38,046 nucleotides of DNA from an uncultured Sphingomonas sp. (GCA_913774925.1 CAJYKB010000067.1:1-38046), one strand, 5' to 3'; shown: positions 23,810 to 32,244, counted from the first letter of the stretch. Program-made: numbers and translations. Notes: generated by a model not told the origin, from the sequence alone.

Positions 23810-25575
23810 GGCCGCTCTCCCCCGCCCCACGGCGCCTGCGCGGCGACCATCGCGCGCGCCGCGCGGATGTCGCCCGCCTCGATCTGGATGCGCAGCCGTT
23901 CCTTGTCGCGCGCGCGGTACATATCCTCCGCCCGGTCGATGTCGGCCCGCGCGATCCCCGCGTCGGCCATCGCCAGCCGCGCCATCCTGACCGCCGATTC
24001 CAGCACCTCGCGCACCACATACCGCGCCGGTCCCGGCTTCAGCTTGACCAGCGCACGGCGGTCATAGGCGCGGACGTACAGCGCGGCCTGCGGAAACGCC
24101 TCCTGGATGCTCTCCAGCGTGTCGGGCTGGATCTGGTCGCCGTCCATGCAGAACAGGATCATCTCCGCCTCCGCTGCGCCTGCCTGCCGCAGCAGGTCCA
24201 GCCGCGTACCGTCGCCGTAATAGACCTTTGATCCGAATTCTCCCGCGATGTCGATCATCTCGATATCGGTGTCGATCAGCGTCACCGGGATGTCCTGCGT
24301 CATGAGCATCTGCCCGACCGTCTGCCCGAACCGGCCATAGCCGACGATGATCGCATTCGCCCCGTCCGCTTTCGGTCCGTCGCGCTCCTGCTCCTGCGTC
24401 AGCGGTTCCTCGCGGAAGGCGCGCGTCGCGGCCATCAGGAACGGCGTCGTCGCCATCGACAGCGTGATGATCGCGCCGAACAGGCTCGCCGCCTCGGGTG
24501 CGATCAGATACGCGTTCTGCGCCTGCGCCAGCAGCACGAAGCCGAATTCGCCCCCCTGACTCAGCAGCAGGCCGAGCGCGAGCGCGGGGCGCCACTCCAT
24601 CCGGAACGCGCGCCCGATCAGCGTGATGACCCCCGCCTTCGTCACCACCAGCGCGGCCGCGATCGCGACCACGAACAGCGGCCGGTCGGCGATCGCCTGC
24701 AGGTTCAGCATCATCCCGACCGCGAGGAAGAACAGCCCCAGCAGGATCGAGCGGAACGGCTCGACATCCGTCTCCAGCTCGTGCCGGTAAGGACTGTCGG
24801 CCAGCATCACGCCTGCGACGAACGCGCCCAGCGCCGGCGACAGCCCCAGCGCCTGCATCAGCGCCGCCGCCGCGATCACGGTGAACAGCGCGGCGAAGAC
24901 AAACATCTCGCGCTCGCCCAGCCGCCCGATCAGCCGGAACAGCGGTCGCAAAACGAACCGCCCCGCCGCGATCAGCCCGCTGATCGCCAGCACGGTATAG
25001 ATCACCAGCAGCCACCCCGGCGGCCCACCCATGTCGGCCGGGTTGCGGCTCATCGCGGCGATGATCGTAATCATCGGAATGATCGACAGATCCTGGAACA
25101 GCAGGATCGAGAACGCCCGCTCCCCGAACGGCGTGCGCAACCGCCCGGAGGATTGCAGCATCGGCAACACCTGCGCCGTGGACGACAGCGCCAGCGGCAT
25201 CCCCACCGCCAGCGCGGCGGCAAGCGAGAAATGCGCGAGGCCGAGCAGGATCGCGGAGATGGCGATGCCGCAGGCCACCACCTGCACCAGCCCGAGGCCC
25301 AGGATGTCCTGCTTCAGCCGCCACAGCCGCGTCGGGCTCAGCTCCAGCCCGACGATGAACAGCAGCAGCGTGATACCGAGTTCGGCGAACCCCAGCTTGG
25401 TCTCCGCATCGCCGACTAACCCCAGCAGATGCGGGCCGACCAGCGCACCCGCGACCAGGAAGCCCAGCGTCGCACCCAGTCCCAGCCGCCGGAACACGAG
25501 CACGAAGACCAGCCCCGCCCCCAGCAGAATCGTCCCGTCACGAACCAGCGACGCGCCTTCCGCGGCATGCTCCAT
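23806..25575 (-). CDS. Kef-type (CPA2) monovalent cation:proton antiporter with RCK/TrkA-N domain
   Basis: This 589-residue inner-membrane protein has about 12-13 helices in residues 13-385. These include the LLLFIVGLELSP signature near 70-81, a SSTAQVLP segment near 131-138 and LLSQGGEFGFVLL near 337-349. The cytoplasmic part begins at about 407 with a Rossmann NAD-binding motif VGYGRFGQTVG and an acidic strand end DTD, typical of the TrkA-N/RCK domain that gates KefB/KefC. A charged tail of about 80 residues follows. The likely role is potassium (or sodium) efflux coupled to proton uptake, possibly under electrophile stress. No KefF/KefG-type ancillary oxidoreductase is adjacent. It overlaps its neighbours on both sides by a few bases. 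Confidence 0.93.
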   Translation of the reverse strand: MEHAAEGASLVRDGTILLGAGLVFVLVFRRLGLGATLGFLVAGALVGPHLLGLVGDAETKLGFAELGITLLLFIVGLELSPTRLWRLKQDILGLGLVQVVACGIAISAILLGLAHFSLAAALAVGMPLALSSTAQVLPMLQSSGRLRTPFGERAFSILLFQDLSIIPMITIIAAMSRNPADMGGPPGWLLVIYTVLAISGLIAAGRFVLRPLFRLIGRLGEREMFVFAALFTVIAAAALMQALGLSPALGAFVAGVMLADSPYRHELETDVEPFRSILLGLFFLAVGMMLNLQAIADRPLFVVAIAAALVVTKAGVITLIGRAFRMEWRPALALGLLLSQGGEFGFVLLAQAQNAYLIAPEAASLFGAIITLSMATTPFLMAATRAFREEPLTQEQERDGPKADGANAIIVGYGRFGQTVGQMLMTQDIPVTLIDTDIEMIDIAGEFGSKVYYGDGTRLDLLRQAGAAEAEMILFCMDGDQIQPDTLESIQEAFPQAALYVRAYDRRALVKLKPGPARYVVREVLESAVRMARLAMADAGIARADIDRAEDMYRARDKERLRIQIEAGDIRAARAMVAAQAPWGGGERP

Positions 25576-26009
25576 CAGGCGGGCGCCTTCTCACGTGCGC
25601 GCTCGGCGGCCTCCGCCGCCGCCTCGAACGCCAGCCGGATCGAGGGATGCCGCGCGGTGAGCTTCAGTCCGGGGGTGAAGATGTCGAGCCCCGGCCAGTC
25701 CGGCACCGTTCCTTCCCCCGCCAGCCACGCGGTCAGTGCGTCGCGCGCCGCCGCGATCTCCTCGGGCGAGCGTCCGACGACATGCCGCGCCATCAGCGTG
25801 GAGGACGCCTGCCCCAGCAGGCACGCGCGCACCAGCGTGCCCACGCGCGCCACGCGCCCGCCCTCGCCCAGGTCGACGTCCACCGTCACCCGGCTGCCGC
25901 AGATCGGCGAGCGTTTCTCTGCGCTGCCCGCGGCGTCAGCCAGCCGCTCGGGAAAGGGATTGCCGATCGCCAGCGCGCTGATCTCGGGGGTGTAGAGGTC
26001 CATGCTCAT
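25575..26009 (-). CDS. NifU/IscU-type iron-sulfur cluster scaffold protein
   Basis: This 144-residue protein looks like the NifU N-terminal domain found in alphaproteobacterial scaffold-type proteins. Candidate cluster cysteines are in SPICGSRVTVDV (about residue 37) and RACLLGQASS (about 63), and a C-terminal histidine-containing HPSIRLAFE segment occupies the position of the third ligand region. Only two cysteines are present, so cluster binding may be weak or shared, and a scaffold or carrier role is inferred. The ATG overlaps the cvpA stop (ATGA), and its stop shares a base with the antiporter start. Cotranscription with CvpA suggests a housekeeping operon. Confidence 0.85.
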   Translation of the reverse strand: MSMDLYTPEISALAIGNPFPERLADAAGSAEKRSPICGSRVTVDVDLGEGGRVARVGTLVRACLLGQASSTLMARHVVGRSPEEIAAARDALTAWLAGEGTVPDWPGLDIFTPGLKLTARHPSIRLAFEAAAEAAERAREKAPA

Positions 26010-26572
26010 GATTCTTGTCCGTTATCCGCCGCTGGCGACGGACGCTTCATCCGCGGGGCAAAGACCGGCTCCCCCTTGCGACGGCGATCCACGAAGTCGG
26101 CGATGCCGGCGCTGGTGGCGCTCAGCAACGGGTAACTCCGCGCCTGCACCAGCCACCCCGGGCGCCGCGTCGGCCCGCCTCCCATCACATCCAGCACCAG
26201 CACGACGAACAGATAGGCAAGGCTGGCCAGGATCACACCCTTCAGCGCACCGAATCCGAAACCCAGCGCGCGATCGATCGGCCCCAGCACCGAGGTCCGC
26301 GTCCGCCGCGCCACCGCACCCACGACCAGCTTGCCGACGACATAGCTGCCCCCCGCGAGGACGACGAACGCCAGCACCGCCGCCCCCGACGCGGTCCCGA
26401 CCACGCCGGCAAGCGCCCGCGCCAACGGCAGGTGAAAGATCTTGAGCGCGAACACGATCGCCACCCAGGCGAACAGCGCCAGCACCTCGCCCACGAACCC
26501 CCGCCGCGCACCGTACAGCGCGGTGAGGGCGACGAGGACGAGGACGATGATGTCGAGACCGTGCAGACCCAT
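26006..26572 (-). CDS. CvpA-family membrane protein
   Basis: This 188-residue protein has four predicted helices (about 6-24, 28-47, 60-84, 107-130) and the CvpA pattern: DIIVLVLVALTALYGARRGFVGE at the N-terminus and GPIDRALGFGFGALKG between helices 3 and 4. CvpA is named for colicin V production in E. coli and is also linked to envelope and bile stress resistance; its molecular action is unknown. An AAGGA ribosome-binding site sits 7 nt before the ATG. It is the first gene of the four-gene minus-strand operon and is divergent from rarA across a repeat-containing 248-bp gap. Confidence 0.92.
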   Translation of the reverse strand: MGLHGLDIIVLVLVALTALYGARRGFVGEVLALFAWVAIVFALKIFHLPLARALAGVVGTASGAAVLAFVVLAGGSYVVGKLVVGAVARRTRTSVLGPIDRALGFGFGALKGVILASLAYLFVVLVLDVMGGGPTRRPGWLVQARSYPLLSATSAGIADFVDRRRKGEPVFAPRMKRPSPAADNGQES

Positions 26573-26620
26573 GCACGCATCCTTATGGCGCGCACGCCGC
26601 GGCGGCTAGGCGGGAGATGC

Positions 26621-26752
26621 GGGACCTTTGCAAAACGGCTGGAACAGCGCCGCACAAAACGCCGTGCTCCTGCGCAGGCAGGAGCCCAGGGCCCAGCAGA
26701 GCAACACCTGAGGGGACCTGCAACCCTAGGCTCCTGCCCGCGCAGGAGCACG
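26621..26752. repeat. Family A repeat, copy 3, with TTTGCAAA extension
   Basis: GGGACCTTTGCAAAACGGC (26621-26639) is followed, 24 bp later, by the family A arms GTGCTCCTGCGCAGGCAGGAG (26664 on) and CTAGGCTCCTGCCCGCGCAGG (26727 on). The left extension is almost identical to sequence flanking copy 4 at 35645-35662 and, inverted, 35780-35799. It sits between divergent cvpA and rarA. Nothing else is evident in that gap apart from the rarA promoter. Confidence 0.75.
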
Positions 26753-26784
26753 TTGGAACTGTCGAAATGCGGGTGAGCACCGGC

Positions 26785-26813
26785 ATGACGAACCGCGCAG
26801 GACACCCTATGTT
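26785..26813 (+). promoter_or_regulatory. Candidate leaderless promoter of rarA
   Basis: ATGACG (26785-26790) and TATGTT (26808-26813) are 17 bp apart, and the -10-like box ends 7 nt before the ATG at 26821, which lacks a ribosome-binding site. The layout mirrors those at dinB and trpF. Confidence 0.35.
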
Positions 26814-26820
26814 CGCGCAT

Positions 26821-28137
26821 ATGGCCGATCTGTTCGCCGGGTTCGAACCCGCCTCCCCATCCCCGACCGCGGCGGATGCGCCGCTCGCCGACCGGCTGCG
26901 CCCGACGACGCTCGATGCCGTCGTGGGGCAGGAGCATCTGACCGGCGCGGACGGCGCGATCGGGCGGATGGTCGCGGCGGGGCGGCTGTCCTCGATGATC
27001 CTGTGGGGACCGCCCGGCACCGGCAAGACGACGATCGCGCGACTTCTCGCGGATGCGGTCGGCCTGCGGTTCGCGCCGATCTCTGCGGTGTTCTCCGGCG
27101 TGGCGGACCTCAAGAAGGTGTTCGCCACCGCGCGCGATCATGCCCGGCTCGGCCAGCGCACCCTGCTGTTCGTGGACGAGATTCACCGCTTCAACCGCGC
27201 GCAGCAGGACGGCTTCCTCCCCTATGTCGAGGACGGCACCGTCACCCTGGTGGGGGCGACGACCGAGAACCCGTCGTTCGAACTCAACGCCGCCTTGCTC
27301 AGCCGCGCGCAGGTGCTGATCCTGCGCCGGCTCGACGATGCCGCGCTGCGCCGCCTGCTGGCGCGCGCCGAGGAGGAGACGGCGCGCCCGCTCCCGCTCG
27401 ACGACGCCGCGCGCGACGCGCTGGTGGCGAGCGCGGACGGCGACGGGCGTTTCCTGCTCAACCAGGCGGAAACCTTGTTCGCCGTTTCGCTCGACGCGCC
27501 GCTCGACCCGGCGGGGCTATCGTCATTCCTCCAGCGCCGCGTCGCCGTCTACGACAAGGATCGCGAGGGCCATTACAACCTCATCAGTGCGCTTCACAAA
27601 TCGATCCGCGGGTCGGACCCGCAGGCCGCGCTCTACTATCTCGCGCGCATGCTCACCGCCGGCGAGGAACCGCTCTTCCTGCTGCGCCGGCTGGTACGTG
27701 CCGCGGTGGAGGACGTGGGCATGGCCGACCCGCAGGCGCTGGTGCAATGCATCGCGGCCAAGGACGCCTACGACTTCCTCGGCAGCCCGGAGGGCGAGCT
27801 GGCGATCGTCCAGGCCTGCCTCTACCTCGCCACCGCACCCAAATCGAACGCCGCGTACAAGGCGCAGAAGGCCGCATGGCGATCGGCGAAGGAGACCGGG
27901 TCGCTGATGCCCCCCGCCAATATCCTGAACGCGCCGACTAAACTCATGAAGCAGATCGGCTATGGCAAGGATTACGCCTACGATCACGATGCGGAGGACG
28001 GCTTCTCCGGCGCGAACTACTGGCCCGACGAGCTGCCGCCGCAGCGCTTCTACGAACCCACGGGCCGCGGGTTCGAAAAGCGCGTTGCCGAACGCCTCGC
28101 ATGGTGGGATGAACGCCGCCATGCCGACCGCGACTAG
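26821..28137 (+). CDS. rarA: Replication-associated recombination protein A (RarA/MgsA AAA+ ATPase)
   Basis: This protein has 438 residues. The Walker A motif is WGPPGTGKTT at 62-71, Walker B LLFVDEIHRFNRAQQD near 115-130, sensor 1 is in GATTENPSFELN, and an arginine-finger region ALLSRAQ follows. The C-terminal tetramerisation domain has the RGSDPQAALYYLARML and VEDVGMADPQAL blocks of the MgsA family. It acts at stalled replication forks. The start at 26821 (MADLF) matches the family N-terminus. ATG 26809 has AGGA 6 nt upstream and would add four residues; an even earlier ATG at 26785 is less likely. The 3' end overlaps the start of the secreted serine hydrolase by 17 bp, suggesting cotranscription. 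Confidence 0.96.
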   Translation: MADLFAGFEPASPSPTAADAPLADRLRPTTLDAVVGQEHLTGADGAIGRMVAAGRLSSMILWGPPGTGKTTIARLLADAVGLRFAPISAVFSGVADLKKVFATARDHARLGQRTLLFVDEIHRFNRAQQDGFLPYVEDGTVTLVGATTENPSFELNAALLSRAQVLILRRLDDAALRRLLARAEEETARPLPLDDAARDALVASADGDGRFLLNQAETLFAVSLDAPLDPAGLSSFLQRRVAVYDKDREGHYNLISALHKSIRGSDPQAALYYLARMLTAGEEPLFLLRRLVRAAVEDVGMADPQALVQCIAAKDAYDFLGSPEGELAIVQACLYLATAPKSNAAYKAQKAAWRSAKETGSLMPPANILNAPTKLMKQIGYGKDYAYDHDAEDGFSGANYWPDELPPQRFYEPTGRGFEKRVAERLAWWDERRHADRD

Positions 28138-29509
28138 CCGCTTCCGCCCCTTTCCCTTCCTGTTCATCGCCTTGGCCGCCGCTGCCGTGGCGCAAGGCCA
28201 GTCGCCGCAATCGGTGCGGCAGGAGGACCGCGGCAGCTACGCGCGCGCGATCGCGGCGGGGTACAAGGCCTCCTTCATGTGCTCGGGCGTCTTCAACGCC
28301 GGCCGTACCGAGCGCGAGATCGACGCACTGGAACTGAAGGGCATATACCCCGAATACGACCGCATCGTGCCGACGCTTCCGGTACGCTTCGACCGCCGCA
28401 CCGCCAGCGTGACCGTCGCCTTCGATACGCAGCTGCCGCCGCGGCGCGCGACGTGGCAACCGGGGCGCGGGTGCACGCTGCATCCGATCGGCGACACCTC
28501 CGCCACGAACGTCACCTATCCGACGCCCCCCGCCCCCGCCGGCGCCGACCCCCGCCCCTGGCCGATGGGCGACGCCGACATCGCGCCGCGCCCCTCGGAA
28601 GCGCTGGCCCGCGTCGTCGAGCGCGCGTTCGACGGCAATTACGGCCGCGGCAGCGAAACGGTGAGCGTCGTGATCCTGCACGAGGGCCGGGTCATCGCGG
28701 AGCGCTACCGCCCCGGCTTCGGCCCCTACACCGGCAACCGGACGTGGTCGGTGGCGAAGAGCATCGCGGGAACGCTGGTCGGTCTCTCGGGCGTCGACCC
28801 GCGCCGCCCCGCGAACATCCCGGAATGGAAGAGCCTCTACGGCCTCGACCCGCGGGCGCGGATCACGCTGGATCAGCTGATGCGCATGTCGTCGGGGCTG
28901 CACAGCGACACCGCGGGCAACCGCACCGATGCGATCTATTTCGGCGGCACCACCGTCACCGAACAGGCGGTGTCATGGCCGCTGTCGTCGCGCCCGGGCG
29001 AGCGGTTCCGCTATGCCAACAACGACATCATGCTGGCGGCGCGGTCGCTGCGCGCGTCGCTGGGCGAGGCGAAGTATCGCGCGCTGCCGGCGCGGCTGTT
29101 CGACACGCTGGGGATGCGCCACACCGTCGCGGGCACCGACTGGCAGGGCAATTACATCCTTTCCAGCGACGTCTATACCACCGCGCGCGACCTGGCCCGG
29201 CTGGGGCAGTTCTGGTTGCAGGACGGCGTCTGGCAGGGCCGTCGCCTGCTGCCGGCGGGGTGGATGCGCTACATGACGACGGCCGCCGGCCCGCAGCCCG
29301 ATCGCAGCGAAGGCTATGGCGCGACCATCTGGCTCTTCGGCGAGAAGCAGGGGCTGCCCGTCGGCAGCTATTCGGCGCAGGGCAATCGCGGGCAATATGT
29401 GATGGTCGTCCCATCGCACCGCCTCGTCGTCGTCCGCCGCGGGGAGGATCCGACCGACACCCGCTTCGACGTGGCGAGGTTCACCGCGGACGTGCTCGCC
29501 GCGCGCTGA
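28121..29509 (+). CDS. Secreted serine hydrolase, beta-lactamase class C/NylB-like fold
   Basis: This 462-residue protein has a signal peptide (hydrophobic segment about 11-23, likely cleavage near AQG), so it is periplasmic or outer-membrane linked. The SxxK motif is SVAK with Ser210 and Lys213, and the YxN motif is Tyr298-Ala-Asn300 (YANND). Where a class C beta-lactamase has KTG, this protein has SAQGNRGQY, resembling 6-aminohexanoate-dimer hydrolase relatives more than penicillinases. A strong SSGLHSDT block follows the usual fold. About 180 N-terminal residues before the catalytic fold have no assignment. ATG 28109 is an alternative start, four residues longer. It overlaps rarA. The substrate is unknown; antibiotic resistance should not be assumed. 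Confidence 0.85.
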   Translation: MPTATSRFRPFPFLFIALAAAAVAQGQSPQSVRQEDRGSYARAIAAGYKASFMCSGVFNAGRTEREIDALELKGIYPEYDRIVPTLPVRFDRRTASVTVAFDTQLPPRRATWQPGRGCTLHPIGDTSATNVTYPTPPAPAGADPRPWPMGDADIAPRPSEALARVVERAFDGNYGRGSETVSVVILHEGRVIAERYRPGFGPYTGNRTWSVAKSIAGTLVGLSGVDPRRPANIPEWKSLYGLDPRARITLDQLMRMSSGLHSDTAGNRTDAIYFGGTTVTEQAVSWPLSSRPGERFRYANNDIMLAARSLRASLGEAKYRALPARLFDTLGMRHTVAGTDWQGNYILSSDVYTTARDLARLGQFWLQDGVWQGRRLLPAGWMRYMTTAAGPQPDRSEGYGATIWLFGEKQGLPVGSYSAQGNRGQYVMVVPSHRLVVVRRGEDPTDTRFDVARFTADVLAAR

Positions 29510-29513
29510 GGCG

Positions 29514-30368
29514 ATGCGCACGTTCGATACCTTCGTCGCGATCGACTGGTCGGGGGCGAAGGGCGCGCGGCACAAGGGCATCGCCGTCGCCCTCTGCCAC
29601 GGCGGCGGTAGCGACGCCGCCCCCGCGCTGGTGGTGCCGCCCGGCGGTTTCTGGTCGCGCACCGCGGTGCTCGACTGGTTGCTGGCGCGGCGCGACGAGT
29701 CGATGCTCGTCGGCTTCGACTTCAGCTTCTCCGCCCCCTTCGTCACCCGCGGCGCGCATCTGCCGGGGGAGGTCGACACGCCGGATGCCCGCGCCCTGTG
29801 GCGCTACGTCGATGCGATGAGCGACGACGCCGACCTGGGCGCGGCATCGTTTCTGGAGGCGCGGCGCGGGCGGCATTTCTACCTTGGCGCGGCGGACGGG
29901 GCGAAGCGGGACTTCCTCCATTGGCGCGCCTGCGAGGTGGCGGGCGACGGCACGACCAAGCCGTCGACCGTCTATGACGCGATCGGCGCGGCGCAGGTGG
30001 CGAAGGCGAGCTTCGCGGGGATGCGCCTCCTCCATCGGCTGCAGGAGCGCGTACCGGTATGGCCGTTCGACCGCATCCCGTCGCACGGCGCGCTGGTGGT
30101 CGAAATCTACACCGCGATCGCCGCGCGCGCGGCGGGCATGCGCAAGGGTCGCAGCAAGATTCGCGAGGCCGGCGCACTCGACGCCGCGCTGGCACAGATC
30201 GGCAGCGCCACCCACCGCCCGCTGGAGCGCTACGACGACCATGCCACCGACGCGATACTGACCTCCGCCTGGCTCCGCGCGCGCGCGACCGACGCCGCAC
30301 TCTGGCACCCCGCCGGTCTGACACCGGAGATCGCCGCCACCGAGGGCTGGACCTTCGGCGTCCGCTGA
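29514..30368 (+). CDS. RNase H-fold protein (DUF429-like), function unknown
   Basis: This 284-residue protein begins FDTFVAIDWSGAKG, a beta strand with a leading Asp typical of RNase H-like actin/ribonuclease folds. It contains a second acidic strand GFDFSFSAPF near 67-76 and, near the end, RYDDHATDAILTSAWLRA, which is like the final Asp-rich helix of DUF429 proteins. Three conserved acidic positions suggest a metal-dependent nuclease, but activity is not shown. It lies 4 nt after the serine hydrolase and 22 nt before tRNA-Thr. Association with rarA would fit a DNA repair role, though the intervening hydrolase is unrelated. The family name is moderately confident. Confidence 0.7.
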   Translation: MRTFDTFVAIDWSGAKGARHKGIAVALCHGGGSDAAPALVVPPGGFWSRTAVLDWLLARRDESMLVGFDFSFSAPFVTRGAHLPGEVDTPDARALWRYVDAMSDDADLGAASFLEARRGRHFYLGAADGAKRDFLHWRACEVAGDGTTKPSTVYDAIGAAQVAKASFAGMRLLHRLQERVPVWPFDRIPSHGALVVEIYTAIAARAAGMRKGRSKIREAGALDAALAQIGSATHRPLERYDDHATDAILTSAWLRARATDAALWHPAGLTPEIAATEGWTFGVR

Positions 30369-30390
30369 CGCATGGAGGCGCGCGTACGGC

Positions 30391-30466
30391 GCCGGTTTAG
30401 CTCAGCTGGTAGAGCAGCGGTTTTGTAAACCGAAGGTCGCGGGTTCGATCCCTGCAACCGGCACCA
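30391..30466 (+). tRNA. tRNA-Thr (anticodon TGT)
   Basis: A 76-nt cloverleaf: acceptor GCCGGTT pairs with AACCGGC, followed by A73 and an encoded CCA. The D-arm contains TAGCTCAGCTGGTAGAGC. The anticodon loop TTTGTAA gives TGT, decoding ACA threonine. The T-arm is GCGGG-TTCGATC-CCTGC. It starts 22 nt after the upstream gene's stop, and no separate promoter is evident there, so it may be released from the longer transcript. Confidence 0.97.
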
Positions 30467-30475
30467 CGTCCCTGA

Positions 30476-31093
30476 CTATGCGGGCTGCACCGCCCCCACC
30501 GGGACATCCGCCTCCTCTCCGCGAGAATAGGTGCCGGTCAGCAGCCCGACCGCCATCACCCGACCACGGATCGCCTCCACCACGTCGCGGCGTCCCGGAT
30601 CGGGGCCGAGTTGCGGCAACTCGCTCAAGGCGAACAGCTGGAAAACATAATCGTGCGTGCCGTGACCGGTCGGCGGATCGGGCGGCAGCCACCCTTCGCG
30701 GCGATAGCTGTTGAGGCCGACGTCGCGCCCGTCCGGGTCGCCGCCGTCGTCCGGGGTCAACGCGCCCTCCGCCAGCATCGTCTCTTCCGCCGGGATGCCC
30801 CACAGGATCGCATGGACCAGCGGGTTGGGCGCGGGCGCGTCGGGATCCTCGACGATCAGCGCCAGTCCCGCAGCGCCCTCGGGTACGCCGCGCCAGTGCA
30901 GCGGCGGCGACACGCCGTCTCCATCGGCGGTGAAGCGGATCGGCAGCCGGTCGCCGTTGGCGAACGCCATGCTGGCAAGGTCGATTCGCGTGTCGTCGGT
31001 CACCACGGCGTCCTGCGCGACGACCAGCCGCGAATGTCCCGCGCGTACGTTGCGGAGCAGCCCGCCGAGCCAATGGGGCACATGTTCCAGCAT
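30476..31093 (-). CDS. YbhB/YbcL-family (PEBP) phosphatidylethanolamine-binding-like protein
   Basis: This 205-residue protein shows the PEBP ligand-pocket motifs: VEDPDAPAPNPLVHAILWGIP (about 74-94) and PPTGHGTHDYVFQLFAL (about 145-161), separated by an LNSYRREGW segment. An N-terminal extension, MLEHVPHWLGGLLRNVRAG, is a common feature of one bacterial subgroup. Bacterial PEBP homologs have few known functions; lipid or kinase-inhibitor roles are only extrapolated. The start at 31093 has a GGAAGG ribosome-binding site; the open frame continues to 31240 without homology. No clear signal peptide. It is convergent with tRNA-Thr and divergent from the small membrane peptide. Confidence 0.9.
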   Translation of the reverse strand: MLEHVPHWLGGLLRNVRAGHSRLVVAQDAVVTDDTRIDLASMAFANGDRLPIRFTADGDGVSPPLHWRGVPEGAAGLALIVEDPDAPAPNPLVHAILWGIPAEETMLAEGALTPDDGGDPDGRDVGLNSYRREGWLPPDPPTGHGTHDYVFQLFALSELPQLGPDPGRRDVVEAIRGRVMAVGLLTGTYSRGEEADVPVGAVQPA

Positions 31094-31292
31094 CGCCGGT
31101 CCTTCCGTTTCCTGATCGCCTTCCGGGCAACGCAGCGCCCGCTTGCGTGGTTGCACCGCCGCTGCTGCACGGTCCGACGCGCCGCTGCATCGCAGCAAAA
31201 ACATGTCACATTGCGTTGATGGACGCGCAGGATCGATCACCTACCTGTCGTCCTCGGTTCGCGACATCCTCGCGGCAACAAGGAGACGAAAG

Positions 31293-31487
31293 ATGCAGCC
31301 TTCCGACCACGACAGCGGCAAGGCCGGCGGCATCCCGCAGTCGCTGCGCGCATCGCTGATGATGCTGACGTTCGGGCTGGTGATCCTGGCCTATCTGGTG
31401 GCGATCGACCACCCAGAGTGGTTCCACATCCGCCCCGTCAGCGGCGCCGCCGCGGCGATGTTCGACGCGTCGACCAACCGCGTCTGA
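31293..31487 (+). CDS. Small single-span membrane protein (64 residues), unknown function
   Basis: No family is recognised. The peptide has a charged N-terminus (MQPSDHDSGK), one transmembrane helix from about residue 20 to 40 (SLMMLTFGLVILAYLVAI) and a short, possibly periplasmic tail. It is likely real because a perfect AAGGAG ribosome-binding site sits 7 nt before the ATG. A longer in-frame opening at 31143 lacks such support. It lies 59 bp upstream of the EEP hydrolase start and may be cotranscribed. Such small proteins often modulate a larger membrane partner, but no partner can be named. Confidence 0.7.
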   Translation: MQPSDHDSGKAGGIPQSLRASLMMLTFGLVILAYLVAIDHPEWFHIRPVSGAAAAMFDASTNRV

Positions 31488-31545
31488 CGGGACCGTTCGA
31501 CAGAGGGTGCAACCACCGGCCGGCAACGGTCGTTACGCACCCTCC

Positions 31546-32244
31546 ATGAGACTGAAGGTCGCCAGCTACAACATGCGCAAGGCGATCGGCACCGATCGCC
31601 GCCGCAACCCGGAGCGCGTGCTCCAGGTGCTCCGAGAAATCGACGCCGACATCGTCGCGCTGCAGGAGGCGGATCGCCGCTTCGGCACGCGCGCGGCGGT
31701 CCTGACGCCGCATCTGCTGGAGGAACATAGCGACTGGCGCGCGGTAACCGTGGCGGTCCGCGCCGCCAGCATGGGATGGCACGGCAATGCGATCCTGATC
31801 CGAAAGTCGGCCGAACTCGTCGCCTGCGCGCCGCTGCATCTGCCCGCGCTGGAGCCGCGCGGCGCGGTGATGGCCGACGTGGCGGTCGGCGGCGCGCAGG
31901 TGCGCATCGTCGGCATGCACCTTGATCTGTCGGGGCTGTGGCGGCGGCGGCAGGCTGCGGCGGTGATGGCACAGGCCGCGGAGGGGGCCGATGGCCGTCC
32001 CATCGTGATGATGGGCGACTTGAACGAATGGAGCCGCCAGTCGGGCTGCCTGCGCGATTTCGCGGGCGGATTTCGCTTCGCGCCCACCGGCCCCAGCTTC
32101 CACGCGCGCCGCCCGATCGCGCGGCTCGACCGGATCATGGTCTCGCCAGACCTGGATGTCGTGGACAGCGGCGTCCACAGCACCCCGGCGGCGCGCGTCG
32201 CATCCGACCACCTCCCCATCTGGGCCGAGATCGCCCGCGCATGA
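31546..32244 (+). CDS. Endonuclease/exonuclease/phosphatase (EEP) family hydrolase
   Basis: This 232-residue protein contains all EEP catalytic segments: SYNMRKAIG (Asn), LQEADRRFG (metal-binding Glu), GMHLDLSG (His-Asp), MGDLNEW (Asp-Asn) and the terminal SDHLPIW (Asp-His). The fold covers nucleases, sphingomyelinases and inositol phosphatases, so the substrate is open. There is no signal peptide. Its TGA overlaps the ATG of the patatin, so the two are translationally coupled, which favours a lipid-related role over DNA repair, though this is only inference. The start at 31546 has no clear ribosome-binding site; TACGCA 6 nt upstream is a possible leaderless -10. Confidence 0.88.
   Translation: MRLKVASYNMRKAIGTDRRRNPERVLQVLREIDADIVALQEADRRFGTRAAVLTPHLLEEHSDWRAVTVAVRAASMGWHGNAILIRKSAELVACAPLHLPALEPRGAVMADVAVGGAQVRIVGMHLDLSGLWRRRQAAAVMAQAAEGADGRPIVMMGDLNEWSRQSGCLRDFAGGFRFAPTGPSFHARRPIARLDRIMVSPDLDVVDSGVHSTPAARVASDHLPIWAEIARA

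Noticed and set aside
31185..31205. GCTGC-ATC-GCAGC hairpin followed by AAAAA as a terminator for a plus-strand transcript
   Set aside because: The trailing run is A, not T; on the opposite strand the T run comes before the stem.
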